From positions 149,060,366-149,124,365 of the forward strand of contig NC_090023.1 in NCBI RefSeq assembly GCF_037176765.1: a stretch of 64,000 bases of DNA, read 5' to 3'. The notes under the pieces were generated by a model. The model saw only the letters and a program-made list of their open reading frames with translations, was not told where the DNA came from and made no database searches. This document shows, piece after piece, positions 33,530 to 45,300 of this stretch (position 1 is its first letter; each line of letters opens with the position of its first letter). This DNA is from Anolis sagrei (lineage: Eukaryota > Chordata > Lepidosauria > Squamata > Anolidae). Made by a program: the position numbers and the translations under genes.

Positions 33530-33770
33530 AGAAAGGAAAGAAGTAAGAGGGAGAAGTTGTATGAGAGAAAGCCAAAGGAAAAGAAAGGAAAAGAAAAGAA
33601 AGAAAAAAGGGGAAAGGTGTATGAGGGAAACAAAGAATCACAAAGGGAGCCTGCCCGGAGAGTTGCCAGAGCACTGCCATGGAAATCTCCTTAGAGCTGG
33701 AGAAAGGAGAAATCAGACAGGCAGTGGTTCCAATTACATCTGAGCAATGCTAAGTGTTTATATAAAATTC
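33530..33770 (+). repeat. Unclassified family X, copy 3
   Basis: A purine-rich GAAAGAAAAGG tract, then GAGCCTGCCCGGAGAGTTGC, AGCTGGAGAAAGGAGAAATC, GCAGTGGTTCCAATTACATC. Confidence 0.55.
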
Positions 33771-34779
33771 ACACATTTTCCCCAACTTCACTGCTTTTCT
33801 TATTTTTCCCCTGGGGGCGGAAAATTAGACAAGTTGAATATCTTTTGTCCAAAAACTTCACATCTCTATCATACACGTTTTGGACTGAGGTCTGAGCTAG
33901 TAGGAGCCAGGTTGCTGGATGGTTCATCCCTCTAAGGGGTATAACAGATGGCACACCATTTGTGCTTTTGGGATTGATTGATACTCAGGAAATGAACTTG
34001 GTAGTGGCAAATTTGTTTCAAAGTATTTTGATAGGTTCCTGGCTTGTATTTTTATATGCCAGGTTCAGCTCTTCCTTAGGCTGTATCCCCATTAATAAAT
34101 GATAGCAGTATGACACCATATTAATTGCCGTGTTTCAGTACTATGGAATTCTGGATTTTCTATTTATCTGCTATATTTGTCCTTCTCTGTAACCCTTACC
34201 AGAACGAAATGGAAATCATAATATTCCATAGGATGGAGCGAAACAATTAATATGGTGTCAAACTGTTGTAATTTATCAGTGTGCATGCAGCCTGAGTGTG
34301 GATGTACTGTTACTTAGGCTAGTCACCTGTTCTTCTTCATAAGAGGAAGAGAGCCATTATCTGGCCTTCAGTTTGTTGGAAGAAACACAGAGAACAAATG
34401 TAATAAATTAAAGTGGAGCTAAAGTCCCACCCACAGCTTTGGTCTTACCTCATGCCAGTGTATGTGGTTACCAAAGGCGTTTTCAAAGGCCAGCACTCCT
34501 CCCATACAAACGTTTACCTGTTCCTGAATTAAATTGTTAGACCAGTTTCTGTTTGAAGATTCTTCTTGTTCATTGGTGCTTAGCATTGCAGAAGTTTCCA
34601 CATATGAAGCCATAGGTGGACAGTTATTGTGGAAGCAGCTTGGGAGTAATATTTAAAATGTATTAAAGAATTTATAGTGCATAGATTTTAAGAGGTGTAC
34701 ACAAGCATGTCCTATAATACCAACTTGGTGCATTCCAGATGTTTTGGATTTTAATTTCTTTTAGCTGTGGTCAGCATAT

Positions 34780-35290
34780 TTTAAAAAATTATTTGCTTTA
34801 TATCTCACCTTTCCCCCCAACTCAAGATGGCTAAAAGCAAACATAACAAAAACAATTAGAAACAGAGCAAATCCATTAAAATGTGTGTGTGTTTTTTAAA
34901 AACACAATTACTTACTTTCTGCCATGGAGTATAAAATACTAAAATATATTTAATTACATTTCCAAACTAGACATCCTCCCCATCCCACTCACACAATCCC
35001 CCACAGCATGCCTTTTATCATTCCCTAAAACAGAGAGCTGTGATCCTTCAAATATCCTGGACCAAGGTGTATAGGGCTTTATATGTCAAAACCAGCACTT
35101 TGAATTGTGCCTGGAAACAGGTTGACTGTCAGTGGAACTTCTGCAACAGAAGAATTGTATGCTCCTTATAGCCAGCTCCAGCAGTTAATAACTTGGCTGC
35201 CACTCTTTGGACCTGCTGAAGTTTCTGAGCACTTTTCAAAGGCAACCCTCACAAAGAGTACATTACAATAATCGAAACAAGAAGTAACCA
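34780..35290 (-). mobile_element. L2-group LINE, ORF2 C-terminal part and tail
   Basis: The minus strand carries the DYCN-type block of L2/CR1 ORF2 (SCFDYCNVLF, near 35255-35285), then ETSAGPK-like and FKAL-type remnants. It ends in a 3' tail region near 34790-34850 (GTGAGATATAAAGCAAATAA). Degraded. Confidence 0.6.
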
Positions 35291-35359
35291 AGGCATCTGA
35301 TTTCTCCAAGTACAAGCACACTTGGTGCACTCCTAGTACAGGCACACTTGATGCAAAAG

Positions 35360-35890
35360 CATGCTGGCATTGGCCTTTAAAGCCCTAAACGGTTCTGGCC
35401 CAACATATCTATCCGAACGTATCTCGGCCTATCAGCCCACCAGGACCCTAAGATCTTCGGGAGAGGCCCTTCTCTCCATCCCGCCTGCTTCACAGGTGCG
35501 GCTGGCGGGAACGAGAGACAGGGCCTTTTCTGTGGTGGCCCCGAGGCTTTGGAATGCCCTCCCTATAGAGATAAGATCAGCCTCCTCGCTGATAGTATTT
35601 CGGAAAAAACTCAAGACATGGATGTTTGAGCAAGCATTCGGCTAATCCGATGCGATGAAATCTCTGATCAAGGACTGGCAATCACAGACAACGAAATTGG
35701 ATTATGATTTTAATTTAAGAGATGCATTGGTCTGTATTGGTGGCCCAATACTGTGTATTGTACATGTATGTGTTTTATATTTTTAATTGGAATATTGTTT
35801 TTAAATGTTGTAAACCGCAATGAGTCGCCGTTTTAGGCTGAGATATTAGCGGTATACAAGTGTACTAAATAAATAAATAAATAAATAAAT
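35360..35890 (+). mobile_element. L2-group LINE, 3' end with intact ORF2 C-terminus
   Basis: The frame 35361-35645 encodes the L2-type end: [51 protein letters not shown] and FRKKLKTWMFEQAFG, then stop. The 3' UTR ends AACCGCAATGAGTCGCCG, GCGGTATACAAG and (TAAA)n at 35869-35893. It lies head to head with the minus-strand L2 on its left. Confidence 0.8.
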
Positions 35891-37639
35891 AAATGGTCAC
35901 TGCTGAAATCTGAGCCTCTAGGTTCAGAGCCCAACTGAGGAGTAAACCTAAATTGCAAACATGGGTTTTCAGGAGAGTGTGACCCCATCTAACACATGTT
36001 AAATCCCTATGCCAATCCAAGCATATCCAATAATCAGGATTGTTGGGAAGAGTAATCAAAATATTTGGAGCACAGTTGCTTGGAGAAAACTGCCATATAA
36101 ATGGGGTTGCATAGTAGTAATTGTTTTTGTTCGCAGTTCATAGAAGTACTCTTTAAATGTAGAACTATTAGCATTTACTGAAGATAATGACATAAACATG
36201 ATTTTGTTATCACCAGATGCCAGAATGTATACCCTTCTCTATTGAGATCAACAAACCTAGCTTTATTCTCTATGTCTTGAAATGCAGGTCATTTATTCTG
36301 ACTGTTTCTCTTATCTCATTTGTAAGTGGAAAATGATAATGTTTGAGACCTTGAGACTTGAACCTTATATGTCATGATCACTTTCGGAATATGAGTCAAT
36401 ACCTTTTTCTTTTCCTAGAAAGATATATCAGATAGGATATCTCAGTAACTAAATATAAAGAAATGACCCATTTAATTAGCCACTGAAATAATTCTATCAG
36501 TTTGCAGAACAGGACATGCTTTTTAAATTAATTTCTAAATATTGTAGTATAAATGCTGCTTTCTAATATTACATTACTTATTTTTAGGTATACTATTCCA
36601 TAACACAAGCCTTAAAAAATTGAGTTGAATACACACAAATTAAACATTGGTCAAACTTTTTAAACCTGCCTTCCAGACATTTTCTGTATAAAATCTTACA
36701 TTTCTTCTGAAAAGTCTTCAGGAAAATGTTTAATAACTTTCCCGGAAGGCCATCATGTGCTCTTGAGTGGCTTCTTGCTGATTTTACCTTGACTGCCATC
36801 AAGCAAAACCAATTCATGTCTCGATTGGTGGTGAAACACATGAGGAAAAGCAACTATCCTGGTATCAAGCTATGAACCTATGAAATTACAAAACAGCACC
36901 TCCAATTGTGTCCAAAACCAATTAACTACCTCTATCTTTTATTTCCTATGTATTCAGCTGAATGTATATATTTGATAGTCGGTCTGCTAGACTTTCTAGC
37001 TGTCAAACTTGATTAACATGCTGATAGTTGTTGAACAAGACAGCCAGAATTCCAGGGAGTGTGTTAAGGAAACATTTATGTATCCTGGCTTGAATGCTGA
37101 TTTTAAAACAAGATTACAGAAGTTGCAGGAAGAATTTGGAAAGGAAATTTGCATAAAGTTTTGGTAGAAGAAATTTATAAGTGGAAGAGTTTCAGCAGAA
37201 AGCTTGCAGATATCTCTTGTAGCTATAACGTTCCAGCTTCTTTTCGATGATGCTTACAGTAAATGCTCCCCCTCTTACTGTCAAGATGTTTTAAAATCTG
37301 TCTTCCTTAATGTGAAACCATTAGAACTGGTTGGGTTTTGTTTTGTTTTTGCAGGGCAGCAGAGAGCAAGCATGCACTTTCTGTATATGACAGCACTTGA
37401 GGTGTTTAAAAAGTGCACTCAGTGCTCAGACTTTTCACCTATTGCTCATATGTTTTGTTTTTTTCTCCCTTATACCATCCTTGCTGCCTTTCTTGCAAGT
37501 GATTCCAACTTGTTTGTATCCTTCTTAAAATTAGTTGCCTTGAGTAGAATGAATTATTCCAGTACAGAATATAGTGTTATTAGAAACTGAAGTTCAGTTA
37601 ATGCAAGCTGAAACGTTATGTGCTTTTTTTTCTTCAGCA

Positions 37640-37990
37640 GCACACTGTCCACCTTGTCCAACTTCTGATCAAAAATAATCCCAAGGCCCTTTACATATGT
37701 AGTACTGCAAAGCATTCTCTACCCCCATCCTGTACTCGTGCATTTGATTTTTGTCACTTAAATGTAGAATTTAGCATCTGTCTCTACTGAATTTCATTTT
37801 GTTTTCTGCTCACTTTCTGTCTTATCAATATCCTTTTGAATTCTACTCCTGTCTTCCTGTAATGGGAGGTATCCCTCTCAGTTCTGTATCATCTGCATAG
37901 TTGATAATGACTTTGAGCATGGTTATTCAACCAATTGTGAAGGGGTCCTCAGCTATTCCATATTTAATCAATTTGTTAACCATTTTTTCA
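37640..37990 (-). mobile_element. Old CR1 LINE fragment
   Basis: Antisense CR1 ORF2 blocks parallel to those at 20090-20340: CATCCTGTACTCGTGCATTT, GAATTTCATTTTGTTTTCTG, GTATCATCTGCATAGTTGAT. No ends preserved. Confidence 0.65.
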
Positions 37991-40867
37991 GGGGACATAC
38001 ACTATTTGATCATTGGAATTCTTATTGTTTGATAATATTAAAAACAAGATAAGAAAAAAGTTTCTCTAATGCTGATGGTTTCTTCTGTTATTATTGTTTT
38101 CTGCCGTTCCTAATTCTGCTGTTCCTAGTTGCAAAACCAGAAAAGTTCTTTATAGTTCAGGACTGTGTAAATCTGTTTCTAACAAAACAAAAACTCTAAA
38201 AATTGAATTCAGTTTGTAACTATCTTCTGACTGAATTGTACTCATATATAACAAAAATGATAGTGCTATGCCTATGAAGAACATACAGTGGGATGCCATT
38301 GTGTATATAATTCATTTGGGAAACAATATGAATTTTAATATATATAAGATTCTAATTCTTTAAAAAAATGTTCTCCCCTCATTACATGCCCTTCCTGGAC
38401 ACACATATTTCCCCCCATGTTTTAAAAATGTTGTATCTTGTCGGATTTTAGGGGAGGTAATTATATACACATGAAGAACAGATAGAGTGGACCAAATGTT
38501 TTGCTTGAAATGGCAAATTATAACGCTTCTTTACCAGGAAATGTATATGTATCTTCTTATTTAATGTAATACTTGTAAATGGGAGAGTGTTATTTTGTGG
38601 TGTACACTCACTTACCAATGCTCCTTTATGGAGACACTTGATTCGATTCTGAAGAATCTGGAAAATGGGGCTTATAGTAATACTCTTGACTACAGAAAAG
38701 CCAGAAGGCAAATTACTTGGTATTGGTACTTTATTGAACTCATTTCCTGTAGAGCAGTAGAAAATGTTCCTTTAAGAACTTGTAATCTGTTTTGATTATA
38801 TACCTCTATCCCGAAAAGGGATGTATGAATCATAGATTTGGGGGGGGGGGGGGAGCTCTTTTAGAAAGCATTTTTTCAGGCATGCAATCCTAATTTTCTG
38901 TCCATTCCACTGATAGAGAATCGTGTTTCCTTCCCTCCTCAGCACCCATTGTGGGCGATGTAGATGGAGATTTGCCCCCTTTTAACATATTTGCCTCATC
39001 TGGTCAGCTTTCTGAAAGCAGTGATGTATCAGAATGCGTTGTGTTTCATTCCTGTACACAGTGAACTAAGTTTAAAAATAGCCATATAGAAGAAGTAATA
39101 GTTGTCACCATCTGGACTTTACTGTGGACTTTCTTCTTAGGATAATGCTGACACAGATGACCTTTGATGTATTGGTGAATACTTGATAAACACTGAAGTA
39201 GTTCCTTACGACACAATCTGAAGGATTATTGTGCAATATTGGAAGAGACTTTTATTTTGCTGGTCTTTTAGAGTAATTTTGACACAGCTTTCCAGGGATG
39301 AAGAGAATTTTGAGGGTTAATTGTTCACATTTTCTAAATTTATCAGAAGGTTTAGACTCAAGTTGTCCTCTTTTGAGTCTGTTTGGTTTTGCTCTTATCC
39401 TTTATACTTAGCATGTTTTCTTTCTGTAATGTAACTTTATTAAAGCAGGACACAGTGATATACGGTTCTGGAAATTGCTGATCTAGAAGGCCCACTTAAA
39501 TAAATTGAATGCCAGAGCAAATAAGAATTCAAGTCTTCTTCTGCCACAAAAATTCTTCCACACAATTGTCTGGTTCTATTGGGAATTTAAGTGTTTTTCA
39601 TTCTGGTGATACTTTAATAGCCTTTTGAAACAATGTCTATATAGGTATTTTTTTATTGATGACTTTGTATGTGTTTTAATCTGTTGTTGTTTTAATACCT
39701 TCCAAGTTGCCTTAATTTGGGGAAAGGACTGAGGAAAGGCCATATATAAATGAAGTAATAATAGTAAAAGAATTATGACAATCCTTAACATACATACCTC
39801 TTCTATTAGACCCTTGTTACTCTATGTGCCATGTGCATCCAATTCAGCAACCTACTCCTTAGTTTTGTCCACCTTCTGGTCTAGAGTATCCAAGGTCATA
39901 TATACTTGGGATTACACAATAGATGGTGGGAAATTTGAAGTGTACTTGATAATCTGTGCCCTGGGATAGGCATGTCTGTCTCACCACTTGGTAATGCAGA
40001 CTTGACCCACAGCACAGGAAAGAGGAGAAGAGGAGACTGTCGGGGAAGTACATGAGTACATAGACAGTTATCACATCTTAACTGCTGTTTGACTTGTGAT
40101 GAGAGTCATTAATAGCTAGCAAAATTACAGTATTTCAAACTAGATAGGGGTACTCCTCAAGGTGTTCTGCTTCTTTCTCCATGCTTGACATTTTAAATAG
40201 AGAGCCATGCCAATCCCAGCCACATCACTCTTGTGGGAATGTAGATGGAGACACTTGCTTCATGTGACTTTTTTTTCAGATGTAGGACATCAGCAAATAT
40301 AGTATTTAACATTTTTTTTCCTGGAGTTATATTTATGTTGAAAATATAACTTGCTTTCAGCTGCTTCTTAACTATCAGACAGGGTAAACTGCCAATTTAA
40401 ACAATAGCTATGTTAACATTTCACAACATCCTATTGGGTTGAAGGAAGACTAGCCTTTGCCAATTTAATCAAAGGGTAGTTTTTGTTCAGATAACTAGGA
40501 TGTCACGAACTGTTAACATAGGTATATGTAAGCAAACAAAAATGTTTGTAGGCATGTTGCATTTCAGTGTTTATTGATAAGGATGTCGTATATCCCTTCT
40601 TGCTTGATTATGATAGGTATATAAGAGTGTAATACCTCTTTGAACATTGTTCCTACATTTTGAGTGAATTTATTTGAATAACTTGGATTGTGACTAACAG
40701 AATGCTTGAGATTTTGGAATCAAAACTGTGGTGTTAATGATGTCTTTTTCATTTTCTCTTTATTGATTATCAGAACAAATGTGTGCCTTGCTAAAATTGG
40801 AAAACAATAACTTTTAAAAGCTCTTGTCTATTTGTTTATTTCCTAAATTATTTAAGATGACAACAGA

Positions 40868-41055
40868 TCCTGGCTGATCTAGTCAGCCCTGTTTGGTATT
40901 TGAATGTGTGACTGCCAAAGAACATCAGATGCTGCAGGCTATATTTCAGAGGATGGAATTTGTAAACCATTTCTTGCTTAGAAATGATTTAAACTCATAG
41001 GGTCACCATGAGTCAACAGGCAACTTGAGGGGACATGCGCATGCACACACACACA
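40868..41055 (+). mobile_element. 5S-rRNA-derived SINE (degraded)
   Basis: CTGATCTAGTCAGCCCTGTT with TTTGAATGTGTGACTGCC corresponds to the 3' part of 5S rRNA. GATGCTGCAGGCTATATTTC follows, and the tail is GGGTCACCATGAGTCAACAG, GGCAACTTGAGGGGAC then CACACA. This is the 5S-head, BovB-tail SINE of squamates. Confidence 0.65.
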
Positions 41056-41751
41056 CCTCATTTACTCTGATCCAAATATCTGTTGGGCCACATCCAAAGG
41101 GTAGGTTTGATTCCCATGGAAATACAGTTATAGACCAATACATATGTAGTTACAAACCATTTGGCAGGAATGTGCCACTTTTGGATTTAAGTTATGCAAA
41201 TCTAAGGGGTTCTGTCAAGCATGCTATGTCCTATTACCTTGTGTCATGTATGTTGAGGAAATGCAAGTGCTGCAGAAAACTGGCTTTGTAGTTGTTGTGT
41301 GCTTTTGAGTCTTCATGGTAATCCTACAGTGAATCTGTCACGGGGCATTTTCTCTAGCTCTGCTTATAACATGGTTAGTCCTTCCCCATGCATGTGATAA
41401 TGACCAACGGTTTGATGAGAGAGAAGCACTCCACTTGACCCCTCTATCACTTGAGGATGGAATGTATCAGTTTACCCAAAATTGACACATCTTACTTATC
41501 CAGTGCTTAGGATGTGAGGTTCCATGTTATCTTAATCCCTTTGTGTTGATGCTAATGTTATTCTTCATTTAAAAACAGGTGTCTACAGGGGAGTAGTCTT
41601 CTCTAGATTGTAGTTCTAGGATTCTGAGGAAGGAAGGCAGGAATCTGTTTTGTATTTTGTAAGAAAATAAGTAACTGTTATCATTGTAAAGCAATCTCTT
41701 AGAAAGCCTCTACATATTACTGACTTAATCTTTAAAACATCTGATTTTTAG

Positions 41752-42347
41752 GAGACAAAGAAAATGGAAGGCAACGGTCATCTTTGCATTCGGCGTTGGT
41801 CTACCAGGCATGTAGCCAAGTGGTTGAAGGAAGAAGGTTTTTGTGAATATGTAGAGATTTTGTGTGATAATCACAGATTGGATGGCATTACACTACTGAC
41901 CCTGACTGAATATGACTTGAGGTCTCCTCCTCTGGAAATCAAGGTTCTTGGTGATATCAAAAGGCTCATGTTATCAATACGCAAGTTACAGAAGCACCAC
42001 ATTGAAGTTTTGGAAGAGCTTGGTTATAACAGTGACTCTCCGATAAGTTTACCATCTCCTGTGATTGGCTCTCTTCAAGGAACAGATTGGTTTTCTAATG
42101 GTGAAGTGCAACGTGATTTTGATGACTATGAACCTCCTGCTGACTTGAATGCTGAGCAATATCAGTATGCAAATGGCAAACACAAACATTCTACGCGAAA
42201 ACTGAACCCAGAGTACTGGAAGACAGCTTTGAGTTGTATATATGTGTTCATTGTGTTTGGCTTCACATCGTTTGTCATGGTCATTGTCCATGAGCGTGTA
42301 CCTGACATGCAGACATACCCACCACTACCGGACATATTCCTAGACAG
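41752..42347 (+). CDS. SAMD8: SAMD8 exon 2 (first coding): SAM domain, linker, TM1
   Basis: Acceptor ctgatttttag|GAGACAAAG; 12 bases of 5' UTR before ATG; donor CTAGACAG|gtaagt. Ends with two bases of a Ser codon. Confidence 0.97.
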
Positions 42348-45300
42348 GTAAGTGGCAGCATTAACATCAAAACTATTCTTTTTAATCAGATGTATTCAGC
42401 TGTTTAGATTAAAATATTCATGTGACATCCTCCATTTTAAAAATCAAAACAACTCCCTAGAGGCAGCCTGTATATATACAAAACACTGAGAGTATATAAA
42501 TAGAGGTTGTCTCCAGTTCAGTCATATCTTGCCAAAATATTTGAGGCTGAAGAGCATCAAGGTGAAGATGGGAGATTTTCTCAGAAGATTCATAACACTG
42601 CATATTTTAACTGCAACTCCAGTGTCTCTCACTTTTCACTGCCAGCTAGGTTTGTTGGGTCTTTTAGTCCTATAACTTCCAAAGGGCCAAATTATTTATA
42701 TCCATAGGTGGATGATGCATTGTGGATTTGGAAAGAGTTCTTGCAGTCTGTTTTAGCCAGTCAGAGATTACTGTACTTATGACTATGAAGAAAGTGCAGG
42801 AAAGACTGAAGTAAGTTAAAAAGAAAACTGTTTAAATTGTAATTAAATTGCTTTTTCAGAGTAAACCGTAACTTCACCATAGCTTGGAAGAAACTAGCTA
42901 ACATTTAAGTCATTCCCTTTTTTTACTAATGAAAATATAACTCAGTTAAATTAGAATGGTACCATAATGAGTAATATTGTCGCTATAGCAGCATAACTAT
43001 AACTTTCTAGTTTCTGCTATAAATACTTTTATGAATTTGGCATAATCTTGAATACCATATTTGATTTACTTCTCTGTGTGATGTTGATTCTTGCCGAAAC
43101 AGGAGAATAAGCTTCTAAACAACTGTCTTTTTATGTTGTCTCCTCTTTCAGTTTTGTGTTCATCAGGTTAATCTGTTGATTCCCCCTTTTCTGTAAATGT
43201 GTAGATAGAATAGGAAAGTGTGCCTGTAAAGAGATATTTTTGTGTCGCTGTTGGGATTAGCATCACCACAGTTGGTACTGTTTGCATGGGACAGGTTTTG
43301 GATACTCTTTGTATTTGCTACCCATCTTATTCCAGAGAAATCCAGTTCTTTTTGCTTCTGAATAGATATACAGAAACTGGATTATGCTACTCTGCTGTTT
43401 TTGCTATTTCTGAAGATACGTTTAATAAAAGCAGTGGTTCCTAACCTTTGGTCCTCCAGTTGTTTTGGATTTTATCTCCTAGAAATCCCAGCCAGTTTGC
43501 CAGCTGTTAGGAATTGTGGGAGCTGAAGTCCAAAACACTTGGAGAACCAAAGATTGGGAACTACTGAATAAAAGGTACATCACTGAAAAGAAGATATGCA
43601 GATGTTTATTGCAGTGTCTTTTGGTTTTCACAATTGATAACATAAACCAGGACGATTTTTCTTATGCAGTAGATTTTCCCATTAAATGCATGGTAGAATA
43701 GCTAATGGGAACTAGTGTGGTTGGACAGTAACTAGTACTATTGAAATCTGCAAGTTTTGAACAAGGGTTGTTCTTTCTTGCTTTTTTAAAAAAAAAATCA
43801 CTATAGGTTTTTACTCACCAGATAATACAGTGATGAGAATGAGAATATTTATTTATTTACTTACTTACTTACTTCATTTATATCCCGTCCTTCCCAGCCC
43901 CTCAGGGGACTCAGGGCGGCTTTCCAAAAAGGTACAATTTGATGCCACTTTTACATACATAAAATAAATATATATACACATTAAAATCAATAGTTAAAAC
44001 ACAAAATCTTAAAAACAGCTACATTAAAAACCATGCAGTCCAAAGGCATATTCTAGGAGCCGTTTCATAAATTGCACTATTCCATAGTCACTTATTTTGC
44101 AGATCACTTATTCCATTGCAGATTAATGTCCAAAGGCTTGGTCCCACAACCATGTCTTCACTTTCTTTCTGAAGGGCAGGAGGGAGGCAGCTAATCTAAT
44201 TTCACTGGAGAGGGAGTTCCATAGCCAAGGGGCCACCACTGAGAAGGCCGTGTCTCTCATCCCCACCAGTCGTGTCTCTGAAGGAGGTGGGACCGAGAGC
44301 AGGGCCTCCCCAGAAGATCTTTACCTCTGAGATGGTTTATAGAGGGAGATACATTTTGATAAGTAAGCTGGGCCGGAACCAGTTAATGTTCAATATGAGT
44401 ATCAGGCTCCCAATGGCCACACTCAAAATTGCTCTGCATTTTTATTGTTTTTTTGTTGTTGTTTTGTTTTTGTTTCTTTTTTCTGAACAGGGGCAGTCTG
44501 TAATATCCAAAGATAAACTTTGGATGCCACAGAGAAGGATTAACACCCCTGTGGTGTTTGTTTTGCTGTCTGTGCCCCTGTTCAGAAGATTTAATCTTGC
44601 TTTCTGTTCCTGTGACAATTGGATTTTTTTTAAAATGGCTTCTTGTTGAAACAAGTATTGGTAAGAAAGTTTCAGTGAATTCTCCTTCCTTGGGGTAGAT
44701 TTCTCTCACTTCCTGTTGTCCCACCGCGGTTCTTAACTGTGAGTTGTTTATAAGTTGGATGTTTGTAATTCGGGAACTCCCTGTAGTTAATGAAAGCATT
44801 TTGTTTCCAACCCCAGCCTTTAGTAGTTTGAACAGATCCAATTTTGCATCTTAATATTTAATGCTTTGTTAATAGATATGGAAAGCATAACTCAAATTTT
44901 ATTTACTTTATTTTAGTACTAGCAGTCCCCTGCCAAGTGTTGCTGTGGCTCAGCCTGTGTATATGTGTTTCGTGTGTTTATATATGTGTATGTGTGTATA
45001 TATTTGGTTTTTGTGTGTTTGTGTATATATGAGGTTTTGGGCATGCATTGTAATGTATTTTTTAAAATTTTTGGCTTTTTAAGTCTCTTCTGCTGTATTT
45101 TTTTCAGTGTTTTTATGAGTGGTGGTCACTCATTGGCCTGATAGGTGTATTGTGTCCAAATTTGGTGTCAGTTTGTCCAATGGTTTTTGAGTTATGTTAA
45201 TCCCACAAATGAACATTACATTTTTATTTATATAGATAGGGTGATTTTTGGAGATGAAAAGCTACATTTTATGCTCCCTGAACTGAATAGAAGCCATATT

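Noticed and set aside
37204-37590. 128-codon open frame in SAMD8 intron 1
   Set aside because: No recognisable domain, no splice-supported context, and adjacent to an old CR1 fragment.
44383-44841. 152-codon minus-strand open frame
   Set aside because: Coincides with the short Tigger-like element and has no transposase motifs.
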